From: Oscillospiraceae bacterium
Lineage (GTDB): Bacteria; Bacillota; Clostridia; Oscillospirales; CAG-272
Direction: 5' to 3'
Length of the DNA stretch: 64,000 nucleotides
Assembly: GCA_015063685.1 (NCBI GenBank)
Contig: SVTR01000002.1
Span: forward strand, 1-64,000
Positions 31,370 to 39,090 of the stretch are shown one piece after another (the first letter of the stretch is position 1; every line of letters starts with the position of its first letter). The notes beneath the pieces are model-generated. The model was not told the origin of the DNA. It was given only the letters and a program-made list of their open reading frames with translations, and made no database searches. A program made the position numbers and the translations under genes.

Positions 31370-32134
31370 ATGATACTCATGCGTTTTTTCAAGCCCTACC
31401 CTAAAACCGCGCAAATCACGCAAAAGATCATATATGCACTGCTCGTCTTGATCGTTTTGGCAATCGCGTTGCTTGTATGTTACTTGATCTGCCGCCGACG
31501 AGTGCCCAGGGCACGCCCTTCTACGCTGATCAGAAACATGCTCATCATCACCCTGGTCGTTTCCCTTTTGGCCGTAGGTATTGTACATACGGTTGATTTT
31601 TCACACCGTCAGGCGAGCAACGTATTTGAGGAGATCTATAATGATTATACAAAGAACGGCAGCGAGCTTTTATCGAACGTACCCATATTCAGATCGGGTG
31701 AAGAATTTTATCCGGGTGAATTTATGCACACGGGCGTCTATGATCACACACCTTTTTCCTACACAGACGGCCCGCAAGCTGATGCATTAGGCGAGGAAAA
31801 GCTGGACGAAAACGAATATATTTCTTTCCAAATCCATTACGGTGAATTGGAGCGTTTGGAATTTCACCACTATTTTGTGGATAACTCCGGAAACAGTATT
31901 TTCGAATCAACGTACACATACGATTTGGCCTCCAAAACGCTAAGCTATGAATCAAGTGATCCCGATGCACCGAGAGATACATTTTTAGAGGATCGCATTT
32001 TAGACGTCTGGTTCAAATGTACATCTAAAGACAGCGAATTTACCTCTCCCGCAACAAGCGACGGTCCCTCTCACGATTATTTCACAAAATTTTCCGCAGA
32101 TGATTGGGGAGAGGTCGTTATCGCATGGGAATAA
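31370..32134 (+). CDS. Membrane-anchored protein, unknown
   Basis: A 254-aa protein with two N-terminal membrane helices (about residues 20-40 and 55-73) separated by a basic loop (RRRVPRARPS). A soluble extracellular domain of about 180 residues follows with no recognised family. AAGGGGGAC lies before ATG 31370; ATG 31379 is an alternative. It belongs to the same AT-rich cluster as its neighbours. Confidence 0.7.
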   Translation: MILMRFFKPYPKTAQITQKIIYALLVLIVLAIALLVCYLICRRRVPRARPSTLIRNMLIITLVVSLLAVGIVHTVDFSHRQASNVFEEIYNDYTKNGSELLSNVPIFRSGEEFYPGEFMHTGVYDHTPFSYTDGPQADALGEEKLDENEYISFQIHYGELERLEFHHYFVDNSGNSIFESTYTYDLASKTLSYESSDPDAPRDTFLEDRILDVWFKCTSKDSEFTSPATSDGPSHDYFTKFSADDWGEVVIAWE

Positions 32135-32165
32135 TGTTTTCGTCAAACGTATACATCTCGTTTGT

Positions 32166-32192
32166 AATCCCCAAGGGCTCGTCCCTTGGGGT
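32166..32192. terminator. CCCCAAGGG hairpin without U-tract
   Basis: CCCCAAGGGCTCGTCCCTTG followed by GGG is identical to the core of the terminator at 33228. It probably ends the 31370 gene transcript and may be a duplicate from the same event. Confidence 0.55.
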
Positions 32193-32287
32193 ACCTCCCC
32201 GCCATCGACACGACCCTGCCCGTTTGTATGCCGACAAGCTGCCGCCCATGAAAATTGCTCTCATAATCACTAATCGAGGAAGATCCC

Positions 32288-32656
32288 ATGAAAAAATATC
32301 AAAAAGTATTGATGATTGTGCTTCTTTGTCTATCTATTCTCATTATCGGTTTCATTGCAAGCTTTGAAACCCTCTTTTCGGAATATGCGACTTATACAGC
32401 TTTTCTTGATTGGTCGGTGGAGGAAATTTATGAGTTCTATTGGAAATACGATGATGAGTGGATCATTGGTAAAACAGCCGATGAAATTCAAGATGAATAT
32501 GGGACATTCGATTCCGGCAACCAAACTGTCGGTCAAGAAAGCTTCAGTGCATCCTATATCATTCTTGAAAGAAGTGAGTTGGGCGGTGATTATACGTTGA
32601 TCATTTCTTTTGAAAATAATATCGCAGTAAAGGTTAAAAGGATATTTAGAATTTGA
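32288..32656 (+). CDS. Small membrane-anchored protein, unknown
   Basis: A 122-aa protein with one N-terminal helix (about residues 7-27) and a small soluble domain containing KTADEIQDEYGTFD. That phrase resembles the repeats of SmpA/OmlA- or PepSY-like small domains (I?GKTxDEIxxxFG), but I cannot confirm this. A GAGGAAG ribosome site precedes ATG 32288. It is AT-rich like its neighbours. Confidence 0.65.
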   Translation: MKKYQKVLMIVLLCLSILIIGFIASFETLFSEYATYTAFLDWSVEEIYEFYWKYDDEWIIGKTADEIQDEYGTFDSGNQTVGQESFSASYIILERSELGGDYTLIISFENNIAVKVKRIFRI

Positions 32657-32706
32657 TGGTACCGAAATCGGTCAAGAACCAACGCTTACCACATAGGAGA
32701 ACCACA

Positions 32707-33222
32707 ATGAAAAAACTTTCTTTTCCGCATGTTTTGATCATCGTAGCCGTCTCTCTTATTTTGATCATCCTGTTATGTATCGCCGTGTTCTTTCTTATCG
32801 AAAATTTCGCAAAACCCTTTTACGAGCCTTATCAGATCACCGTCGAGGGCTTTTCCGATGAACTGGTCACACAGCTCTCACGGGATTACGGTGTTACCAT
32901 TCCCTCCGACGCCGTCTTTGTGGAGGGCGAGATCACAGGCAGCGTGCAAGAGCCGCAGTTGGTCATCACCTTCAAGCTCCCTGTTTCCGAGGATTACGAT
33001 AATACAAGTGAGCTCGGCGCGCATATTCAAGGCCGCCTTTTGAACGAGAATTGGGGACTCATGACGCAGGTGACCGATACGTCGGTGTCCGAGGCTGATG
33101 CTTTCATCGGTCAATTCATATACGGCGAAAAAGCCTTTACCCATCTTTTTATTTCGGACATGGAGGACGGTGCTGTGCTCGTCAGGTTTTCAGGCTGGCG
33201 GCCGGCGTATCCGTTTGGTTAA
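32707..33222 (+). CDS. Membrane-anchored protein, unknown
   Basis: A 171-aa protein with an N-terminal membrane helix (about residues 8-33) and a soluble domain with VEGFSDELVTQLSRDYGVTI. The family is not recognised. ATG 32707 is chosen for the AGGAG ten nt ahead over an upstream frame without one. It is the last of the four-gene accessory cluster and is followed by a strong terminator. Confidence 0.7.
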   Translation: MKKLSFPHVLIIVAVSLILIILLCIAVFFLIENFAKPFYEPYQITVEGFSDELVTQLSRDYGVTIPSDAVFVEGEITGSVQEPQLVITFKLPVSEDYDNTSELGAHIQGRLLNENWGLMTQVTDTSVSEADAFIGQFIYGEKAFTHLFISDMEDGAVLVRFSGWRPAYPFG

Positions 33223-33227
33223 ACTAT

Positions 33228-33257
33228 CCCCAAGGGCTCGTCCCTTGGGGATTTTTC
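33228..33257 (+). terminator. Terminator of the accessory cluster
   Basis: ATCCCCAAGGG and CCCTTGGGGAT with a 6-nt loop, then TTTTT. Confidence 0.85.
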
Positions 33258-33267
33258 ATCTTCCCCC

Positions 33268-33296
33268 TTGACAATCTCTCCGAAAAGGAGTATCAT
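33268..33296 (+). promoter_or_regulatory. Promoter of the malic enzyme gene
   Basis: TTGACA (33268-33273) and TATCAT (33291-33296), 17 bp apart, 33 bp before the ATG. Confidence 0.75.
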
Positions 33297-33328
33297 TTGT
33301 CTATCAAATCACCGAGAAAGGCATTCCT

Positions 33329-34501
33329 ATGAATATCTCCGAACAATCCCTTAAAAAGCACTACGACTGGCAAGGCAAGATCGAGGTGGTGACCCGCTGT
33401 CCCATCGAGAGCCGCGAGGATCTGTCCCTGGCCTACACCCCCGGGGTGGCGGCTCCCTGCCTGGAAATACAGAAAGATATCAATAAATCCTACGAGCTGA
33501 CCCGCCGATCCAATTTAGTGGCGGTGGTCACCGACGGCACGGCGGTTTTGGGTCTGGGGGACATTGGCCCCGAGGCGGGGATGCCCGTCATGGAGGGCAA
33601 GTGCGCCCTGTTCAAGACCTTCGCCGACGTGGACGCCTTCCCCCTCTGCATCCGCTCCAAGGACGTGGAGGAGATCGTCCGCACCGTCTACCTCCTGTCG
33701 GGGAGCTTTGGGGGCATCAATTTAGAGGACATCTCCGCACCCCGTTGCTTTGAGATCGAGCGCAGGCTCAAGGAGATCTGCGATATTCCTGTGTTCCACG
33801 ACGATCAGCACGGCACCGCCATCGTGGTAGCAGCAGCTCTGCTCAACGCCTTGAAAGTGGTAGGCAAGGAGATCGGCCAAGTCCGCGTGGTCATCAACGG
33901 CGCGGGTGCGGCGGGGATCTCCATCGGGCGGCATCTGCTGAATATGGGGGTGAAGAACCTGACCATGGTGGATCGCTTCGGCGCCATCTACGGGGGCAAG
34001 CCCGAGAACAATCCCGCCCAGGAGGAGATGGCGAAGATCACCAACCCCGACGGGCTGACGGGCGACCTTGCATCCGTCATGGCGGGGGCGGACGTGTTCA
34101 TCGGCGTTTCCGCCCCGGGGATCGTAACCCCCGAGATGGTGGCGGGCATGGCGCAGGATGCCATCGTATTCCCCATGGCCAATCCCACTCCCGAGATCAT
34201 GCCCGATCTGGCCCTCCGAGCGGGTGCCCGTGTGGTAGGCACGGGTCGGTCGGATTTCCCCAACCAGATCAATAACGTGCTGGCCTTCCCCGGCATCTTC
34301 CGCGGGGCTCTGGACTGCCGCGCCTCCTGCATCAATGAGGAGATGAAGGTGGCCACCTCCTACGCTTTGGCTTCCCTCATTCCCGAGGGCGAGCTTTCCG
34401 AGACCAACATCATTCCCTCCGCCCTGGACAAGCGGGTGGCAAGAGTGGTGGCGGATGCGGTGATTCAAGCGGCGAGGGAGACGGGGGTGGCGAGGATTTA
34501 A
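33329..34501 (+). CDS. NAD-dependent malic enzyme (oxaloacetate-decarboxylating)
   Basis: This 390-aa enzyme converts malate to pyruvate and CO2 with NAD(P)+. Landmarks are the Tyr motif [11 protein letters not shown] (about residues 35-45), the Lys in [18 protein letters not shown], the divalent-metal and substrate motif [13 protein letters not shown] and the Rossmann [14 protein letters not shown]. The short bacterial length excludes the fused phosphotransacetylase form. With fumC five kb upstream it links fumarate to pyruvate. Confidence 0.95.
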   Translation: MNISEQSLKKHYDWQGKIEVVTRCPIESREDLSLAYTPGVAAPCLEIQKDINKSYELTRRSNLVAVVTDGTAVLGLGDIGPEAGMPVMEGKCALFKTFADVDAFPLCIRSKDVEEIVRTVYLLSGSFGGINLEDISAPRCFEIERRLKEICDIPVFHDDQHGTAIVVAAALLNALKVVGKEIGQVRVVINGAGAAGISIGRHLLNMGVKNLTMVDRFGAIYGGKPENNPAQEEMAKITNPDGLTGDLASVMAGADVFIGVSAPGIVTPEMVAGMAQDAIVFPMANPTPEIMPDLALRAGARVVGTGRSDFPNQINNVLAFPGIFRGALDCRASCINEEMKVATSYALASLIPEGELSETNIIPSALDKRVARVVADAVIQAARETGVARI

Positions 34502-34503
34502 GG

Positions 34504-34995
34504 ATGGAGAAGCAGTTGCCGAAGAGGAAATCTCCCCGGTTAAAAGATTTTGATTACAGCACAACGGGAGCGTATTTTATAACGATATGTACCCAAAACA
34601 GGAAAATGTTATTTTCGCCCGTAGGGGCGGATTCCATATCCGCCCGAATGATTGAAAGAACCTTTATTAAAACGATCGAACATTATCACGGCGTAGAATC
34701 TCCTATATATGTTGTCATGCCGAATCACTTTCATGCGATTATCACGATAACACGGGCGGATATGGAATCCGCCCCTACGGTTTCGGAAATCGTTCAATCA
34801 TTCAAAAGGTATTCGACCATTGAATACACAAAAATGGTAAAAGACGGCATATTGCCACCGTTTGAAGGCCGCATTTGGCAAAGATCGTTTTACGACCACA
34901 TTATCCGAAACCGAGACGATTATCATGAGATATATAAATATATCTACGAAAACCCCATGCGCTGGAAATATGATAAATTTTACGCGGAAGAATAG
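34504..34995 (+). CDS. REP-associated tyrosine transposase (RAYT) with two internal REPs
   Basis: A 163-aa Y1/HUH-type transposase. KRKSPRLKDFDYSTTGAYFI at the start, the HUH metal motif NHFHAII (about residues 79-85) and the C-terminal WQRSFYDHIIRN and YKYIYENPMRW blocks place it in the RAYT family that moves REP palindromes. Two REP units lie inside the gene in frame, coding VGADSISAR (about residues 39-47) and RADMESAPT (about 90-98). The gene starts 2 nt after the malic enzyme stop. It may still be active. Confidence 0.88.
   Translation: MEKQLPKRKSPRLKDFDYSTTGAYFITICTQNRKMLFSPVGADSISARMIERTFIKTIEHYHGVESPIYVVMPNHFHAIITITRADMESAPTVSEIVQSFKRYSTIEYTKMVKDGILPPFEGRIWQRSFYDHIIRNRDDYHEIYKYIYENPMRWKYDKFYAEE
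34616..34780. repeat. Two inverted REP units inside the RAYT coding sequence
   Basis: The units CGTAGGGGCGGATTCCATAT... (34616-34646) and CGGGCGGATATGGAATCCGC... (34753-34780) are inverted relative to each other and 106 bp apart. Both preserve the reading frame. Confidence 0.85.
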
Positions 34996-35045
34996 ATGCA
35001 AGATATTTGCATCAAAGTCAAGTTCGTAAAAAGGAGGAACGATAC

Positions 35046-35534
35046 ATGATACAAGCCGCAAGTCGCAACGATATTAACGAGTGCGTTAATGTCATTAAAC
35101 AGAGTTTTTTAACCGTAGCAATAGAGTTTGGATTTACCGTCGAAAATGCGCCTCGCTTCACGGCCTTTGCCACAACTGAAGAACGCTTATCTTGGCAATT
35201 AAATAACGAAGGGCGGCCTATGTACGTCTACATTTTGGATGGAAAAATCGTCGGGTATTATTCATTGGCACCCCAAGGAGATACGGAATGTGAACTCAAT
35301 AATCTGTGTGTGTTACCTCAATTCAGACACCACGGCATAGGGGAAAAACTATTATTACATTCATTTGAGACAGCCAAAAAATTAGGCTTTTCTCAAATGA
35401 ATATCGGTATAGTTGAAGAAAATCAACTGCTGAAAAAGTGGTATGAATCTTTCGGTTTTGTGCATACCAAGGCAATTAAATACGATTTCTTTCCTTTCAC
35501 TTGCGGATATATGAAGCGAGACTTAATTGAATAA
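35046..35534 (+). CDS. GNAT-family N-acetyltransferase
   Basis: A 162-aa acetyl-CoA-dependent transferase. The central strand ELNNLCVLPQFRHHGIGEKL contains motif A (QxxGxG/A form RHHGIG), and the C-terminal KKWYESFGFVHTKA is motif B. The substrate is unknown. ATG 35046 follows AAAGGAGG; the longer frame overlaps the preceding intergenic stretch. Its AT-rich codon use is closer to the RAYT gene than to malic enzyme. Confidence 0.88.
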   Translation: MIQAASRNDINECVNVIKQSFLTVAIEFGFTVENAPRFTAFATTEERLSWQLNNEGRPMYVYILDGKIVGYYSLAPQGDTECELNNLCVLPQFRHHGIGEKLLLHSFETAKKLGFSQMNIGIVEENQLLKKWYESFGFVHTKAIKYDFFPFTCGYMKRDLIE

Positions 35535-35536
35535 TA

Positions 35537-35566
35537 TAAACCCGATGACGTCTCATCGGGTTTTAG
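35537..35566. terminator. Bidirectional terminator
   Basis: AAACCCGATGA and TCATCGGGTTTT with a 4-nt loop lie between the convergent GNAT and pcp genes. Confidence 0.8.
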
Positions 35567-35574
35567 TTATCTAT

Positions 35575-36165
35575 TCAATCCATCGCCCCAATCATAGCCG
35601 TCAGCGCCTCCACCACGGTACTCAGCTCCATGGACGGCACGCCTTCTCCCGCCTGCTCGGGCAGGTAGGGGATATGCACGAAGCCCACACGCACGTCGCT
35701 GTCGCGGTAGTGGTGCAGGAGGGTATAGAGCAGGTCGTTACAGACGAAGGTGCCCGCCGTGTAGGAGAGAGCGCAGGGGATGCCCCGCTCCTTCACCGCC
35801 TGCACCATGTCCCGCACAGGTAAAGAGGCGAAATAAGCGGCGGGGGCGTTCTCGATCACGGAGGTATTCACGGGAACGTTGCCCGCGTTGTCGGGGATGG
35901 TTGCCTCGCGGAGATTGATGGCCACCACCTCAGGAGTCACCGCCGATCTACCTCCCGCCTGACCAACGCAGAGGATGGCGTGGGGGCGCAGTTCCTCCGC
36001 CGCTTGCAGGACGGTCTCGGCCGCCAGACCGAAGACGGTAGGGATCTCCAGCTTGGTGATCTCGTAGCCGCCCACGGTATCGGGCAGGCGCAAAACCGCC
36101 TCGCGGGCGGGGTTGACGGGCTGGCCGCCGAAGGGGTCGAAGCCGGTAACAAGGAGCTTTTTCAT
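35575..36165 (-). CDS. pcp: Pyroglutamyl-peptidase I
   Basis: This 196-aa cysteine peptidase removes N-terminal pyroglutamate from peptides. It begins VTGFDPFGGQPVNPA. The triad is Glu in TPEVVAINLRE, Cys in GTFVCNDLLY and His in GFVHIPYLPEQ. Length is slightly below the usual 215 aa. ATG 36165 is chosen by family start and a GGTACC-AT spaced purine site; the longer frame runs through the promoter. Confidence 0.94.
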   Translation of the reverse strand: MKKLLVTGFDPFGGQPVNPAREAVLRLPDTVGGYEITKLEIPTVFGLAAETVLQAAEELRPHAILCVGQAGGRSAVTPEVVAINLREATIPDNAGNVPVNTSVIENAPAAYFASLPVRDMVQAVKERGIPCALSYTAGTFVCNDLLYTLLHHYRDSDVRVGFVHIPYLPEQAGEGVPSMELSTVVEALTAMIGAMD

Positions 36166-36196
36166 GGGGTACCGCCTTTTCTGTTTCGTTGCTTTT

Positions 36197-36225
36197 ATTA
36201 TAGCACGGCGGGAGTGGAATGTCAA
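36197..36225 (-). promoter_or_regulatory. Promoter of pcp
   Basis: TTGACA (36220-36225) and TATAAT (36197-36202) with a 17-bp spacer. Confidence 0.85.
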
Positions 36226-36236
36226 CGCTTTACGAA

Positions 36237-36275
36237 GAAATCCCGCCCGACCATCAAGGCCCGGCGGGATTTTTC
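36237..36275 (-). terminator. Terminator of the XRE-type gene
   Basis: AATCCCGCC and GGCGGGATT form a stem with T runs on both sides, directly after the stop of the 36278 gene and before the pcp promoter. Confidence 0.8.
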
Positions 36276-36277
36276 TT

Positions 36278-37042
36278 TTAGTTCTTTTCCGATCTCTTGA
36301 TCTCCTCCGGAACCTTGGGGTCAAGCTTCATGGGATGCATGGTGGCATACACGGCGATAGGATCCTTACGCGCCTCACGGAGCCCGGGGATCAGTTTCTC
36401 CGCCTCCTCCACGGTGCATACCACCCACTCGTCGTACCCTTCCTCGGTCTTCCATTGGGACATGGACAGATCCAGATAGTTTTGGGCATAGCAGTTGGAA
36501 TCCTCAACTCCCGTGTACACGGTGATGGTGTTTTCCTCCTCATACCCGCCGCGGTCGTAGGGGGTCCAATGGAAGGCAGAGCCACTGGGGTTCTTGACGG
36601 TGATGCGGAGGCGATCCTCGTCCTTTTCGATCAGGAAATATTCCAGGAAGGTAGGGTCGCCCCGCGCGATGACACGGGCTTGCTCCCGCACGCCGTCGAT
36701 GACGCGGATGCGGCAGCAGTTGTTGATGCTGAAATCAATGTGGTTCAGGGGTTCATAGCAGTAGGTTTTTCCGGAAACGTGCGGGTTGCTCACGATAGGG
36801 TCGTTCATAGCTTTGTTCTCCTTTTCAGAGGTCGTTTCCTCCCCGAACAGGACGCCGATGGGTACGCCAAAGAGATCGGCAATGACGGGAAACAGGGTGA
36901 CGTCGGGGTATCCCACGCCGCACTCCCATTTGGACACCGACTGTGGCGCGATCCCGATCTTATCGGCCAAATTGGTCTGTGTCCACCCACGTTCCTTGCG
37001 GAGGGCTGTAATAATGTTACAGAACTGATTCAGATGATACAC
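36278..37042 (-). CDS. XRE-family regulator with a C-terminal sensor-like domain
   Basis: A 254-aa protein. Residues 7-63 are an XRE helix-turn-helix (LRKERGWTQTNLADKIGIAP, SVSKWECGVGYPD). The remaining 190 residues contain a beta-rich part (RVIDGVREQARVIARGD, then DRLRITVKN) reminiscent of GIN/DUF4097 adhesin-like heads, but this is a weak likeness. The start is probably GTG 37042, because AGGAGG lies 7 nt before it and touches the upstream in-frame ATG 37048. Targets are unknown; it has its own promoter and terminator. Confidence 0.82.
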   Translation of the reverse strand: MYHLNQFCNIITALRKERGWTQTNLADKIGIAPQSVSKWECGVGYPDVTLFPVIADLFGVPIGVLFGEETTSEKENKAMNDPIVSNPHVSGKTYCYEPLNHIDFSINNCCRIRVIDGVREQARVIARGDPTFLEYFLIEKDEDRLRITVKNPSGSAFHWTPYDRGGYEEENTITVYTGVEDSNCYAQNYLDLSMSQWKTEEGYDEWVVCTVEEAEKLIPGLREARKDPIAVYATMHPMKLDPKVPEEIKRSEKN

Positions 37043-37067
37043 GTGCATTCCTCCCTTCTGTACCCAC

Positions 37068-37096
37068 ATTATATCACAGAATGATTTTCTATGCAA
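37068..37096 (-). promoter_or_regulatory. Promoter of the XRE-type gene
   Basis: TTGCAT (37091-37096) and TATAAT (37068-37073) with a 17-bp spacer. Confidence 0.75.
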
Positions 37097-37121
37097 TAAC
37101 CGCGAAGTTGTAAATTTGGAC

Positions 37122-37151
37122 TTTACATCCCCCGCCCAACTATGCTATAAT
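37122..37151 (+). promoter_or_regulatory. Promoter of the PQ-loop-like gene
   Basis: TTTACA (37122-37127) and TATAAT (37146-37151), 18 bp apart. Confidence 0.65.
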
Positions 37152-37184
37152 ATCCCCAACAAACCACCATACGGGAGGCACATC

Positions 37185-37481
37185 ATGTCCGAAATTCTTG
37201 AGATCATCATGATCCTTTGCTTTGGCGCGTCCTGGCCCTTCAACGTCTACAAGTCCTATCACGCCCGAACCGCCAAGGGCAAGAGCCTTTTGTTCCTCAT
37301 CCTCATTGAGGTGGGGTATATCGCGGGTATTGCCGCCAAATTTACCAACCCTGTGTATATGGCCGCCATCGGGGAGAAGTGGTACGTTTTGTTCTTCTAT
37401 TGCCTCAATTTTTCTATGGTGGCCGCCGACGTCGTTCTTTATTTCCGCAACAAGCGGCTGGATCGGTTGGCAGGCGTGTAA
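37185..37481 (+). CDS. Small PQ-loop-like membrane protein
   Basis: A 98-aa protein with three helices. The segment FGASWPFNVYKSYHARTAKG resembles the PQ-loop of SemiSWEET-type carriers, where a Pro follows the first helix and a TKS/AKG phrase leads to the second. It may form a dimeric small-solute carrier. GGGAGG precedes ATG 37185. The stop codon TAA is also the first base triplet of the repeat element that begins at 37480. Confidence 0.75.
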   Translation: MSEILEIIMILCFGASWPFNVYKSYHARTAKGKSLLFLILIEVGYIAGIAAKFTNPVYMAAIGEKWYVLFFYCLNFSMVAADVVLYFRNKRLDRLAGV

Positions 37482-37760
37482 ATTGTTGTTTATCTTACTA
37501 ATGTCGGTATGATAACTTTGGGCGAGGTTGCACATAGTAAGCCTTCCCTTGTGAGGGAAGGGGGACCGCGTTAGCGGTGAATGAGTAGTCACACAAAAGG
37601 TTTTTGATCTAAAAAAGCTTTTCTGTATAAAGAAATTGGAGCATTTTCCTTCGGAAAATGTTCTTTTATCAGGCTACTCATCCGTCACTCCCTTCGGTCG
37701 TGCCACCTTCCCTCGCAAGGGAAGGCTTGGGTTCGCGGTAACCCCTGTAAACAACAATTT
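37480..37760. mobile_element. MITE-like element with AAATTGTTGTTTA ends, carrying a second repeat
   Basis: AAATTGTTGTTTA at the left and TAAACAACAATTT at the right define a 281-bp element. Inside, 37539-37728 is another palindromic element whose arms read AAGCCTTCCCTTGTGAGGGA and, inverted, AAGCCTTCCCTTGCGAGGGA. The two sit one within the other. No coding capacity is present. A related nest lies at 56588-56918. Confidence 0.7.
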
Positions 37761-37795
37761 GATCGCATCCGTTTTCATAAGAAAGGAGCAACGAC

Positions 37796-38560
37796 ATGAA
37801 AAGATCTATCAAAATCCTTGCCATCGGCAACAGCTTCTCCATCGACGCCATGGAATATCTGTGGCACATCCTCCGCGCGGGCGGTGTGGAAGAAGTCGTC
37901 CTCGGTGACCTGTTCATCGGCGGCTGTCCCGTCGATCTCCACGCGCAAAACATCAAGGATAATGCCCGCACCTACATCTATCTGAAAAACACCGACGGGG
38001 TGTGGCATCAGACCCCCGAAGCGTCCCTGACGGACGGGCTGCTTGACGAGGATTGGGATATCGTCACCCTCCAGCAGGCCAGCCATGACAGCGGCCTTCC
38101 CGAGACCTACGCCCCCCAAGACGAGGTACTGGATTATATCAAGGCCCATCGCCCCCATGCCCGCATCTATTGGCACATGACCTGGGCGTACCAAAAGGAC
38201 AGCACTCACCCCGCGTTTCCCCGCTACGGCTGTGACCAGGCCGCCATGTACCAGGCCATTTTGAACGCGGTGCAAACCGAGATACTGACTCGTCCTGCCT
38301 ATGTGGGGGTAATCCCTTCGGGCATTGCCATACAGAACCTCCGCGCCACCCCCGTGAGCGATACCGTCACCCGTGACGGCTTCCACCTGAGCGAAAGTCA
38401 TGGCCGTTATACCGCCGCCCTCACCTGGGCCCAGACCCTCTGCGGGGTGGACCCCGCCACCGTGGACTGGATGCCCGAGGCCTTTGCCGACGCCATCCGT
38501 CCCGATCTGGCCTATATTCGAGGGGCGGTAAGGGCAGCGGGAGATACTTTCCCGGTGTGA
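37796..38560 (+). CDS. DUF4886 (SGNH-hydrolase-like) protein
   Basis: A 254-aa protein. The opening KILAIGNSFSIDAMEYL carries the GNSFS serine block of the SGNH fold, and the late TRDGFHLSESHGRY supplies the Asp-x-x-His pair. Members are thought to be carbohydrate esterases. No signal peptide is present, so it would act in the cytosol. AAAGGAG precedes the ATG. Substrate unknown. Confidence 0.85.
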   Translation: MKRSIKILAIGNSFSIDAMEYLWHILRAGGVEEVVLGDLFIGGCPVDLHAQNIKDNARTYIYLKNTDGVWHQTPEASLTDGLLDEDWDIVTLQQASHDSGLPETYAPQDEVLDYIKAHRPHARIYWHMTWAYQKDSTHPAFPRYGCDQAAMYQAILNAVQTEILTRPAYVGVIPSGIAIQNLRATPVSDTVTRDGFHLSESHGRYTAALTWAQTLCGVDPATVDWMPEAFADAIRPDLAYIRGAVRAAGDTFPV

Positions 38561-38612
38561 CCCAACCATCCCCGAGAATCCTCATAAAGCAACAATATTT
38601 TCCAAAAAGCTA

Positions 38613-38641
38613 TTGACAAATCATGTCACATTATATATAAT
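38613..38641 (+). promoter_or_regulatory. Promoter of the lysine riboswitch transcript
   Basis: TTGACA (38613-38618) and TATAAT (38636-38641), 17 bp apart; the start is near 38648, just before the aptamer. Confidence 0.88.
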
Positions 38642-38653
38642 ATTGTCATCATA

Positions 38654-38820
38654 CAAGGTAGAGGCGCGATCCTCAAGAGTAAGACAGGCCAAACGGTGCG
38701 GTACCGCTGTCCGAAAGGGATGATCGCCGAAATGGGTCCCGCCGCCGTGGGCGGGGCGTGTTGGGGTGTAGGAGAAGATCCTGCACACTGTCACAGAGTT
38801 CTGTGGAGCGCTATCGGGAC
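38654..38820 (+). promoter_or_regulatory. Lysine riboswitch (L box) aptamer
   Basis: The conserved five-way-junction segments are present in order: GUAGAGGCGCGAUCCUCAAG, GAGUAAG, CCGAAAGGGAUGAUCGCCGA, GUGUUGGGG, ACUGUCACAGA and GUGGAGCGCUAUC. The 5' and 3' ends pair as P1. Binding of lysine should favour the terminator at 38842 and shut off the downstream carrier. Confidence 0.95.
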
Positions 38821-38841
38821 ATAAATCTCTTGAGATATTTA

Positions 38842-38877
38842 TGGGAGCCGTGCGTTTTGCGGCTCCCGTTTTGTTTC
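38842..38877 (+). terminator. Riboswitch-controlled terminator
   Basis: GGGAGCCG and CGGCTCCC form the stem, followed by TTTTGTTT. A competing hairpin (ATAAATCTC / GAGATATTTAT, 38821-38842) lies between aptamer and terminator. Confidence 0.85.
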
Positions 38878-38902
38878 TCCTTGCCCACGACCCCAAATAT
38901 AA

Positions 38903-39065
38903 GGGCATCTCTAAAAACTCTATCGCTGAACGAGCGGCGAGCAATTTGTTAGGCAATTCGAGCAAAAATTCGCACGCGTAGCAGGAGCTACGCGAAGAAT
39001 ATTTGTGAAGAAGTGCCAAAGAAAGTGCCGCCGATTCGTCAGTGAGAGGGTTTTTAGAGGTGGCC
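38903..39065. mobile_element. MITE, subfamily B, copy 1
   Basis: A 163-bp element with ends GGGCATCTCTAAAAACTC and GAGGGTTTTTAGAGGTGGCC. ATAA is duplicated (38899-38902, 39066-39069). The internal stem CGCGTAG/CTACGCG replaces the subfamily A stem. It lies between the riboswitch terminator and the transporter start, so it is part of the mRNA leader. Confidence 0.88.
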
Positions 39066-39090
39066 ATAAATTATGAAAGGAAAAACAAAC

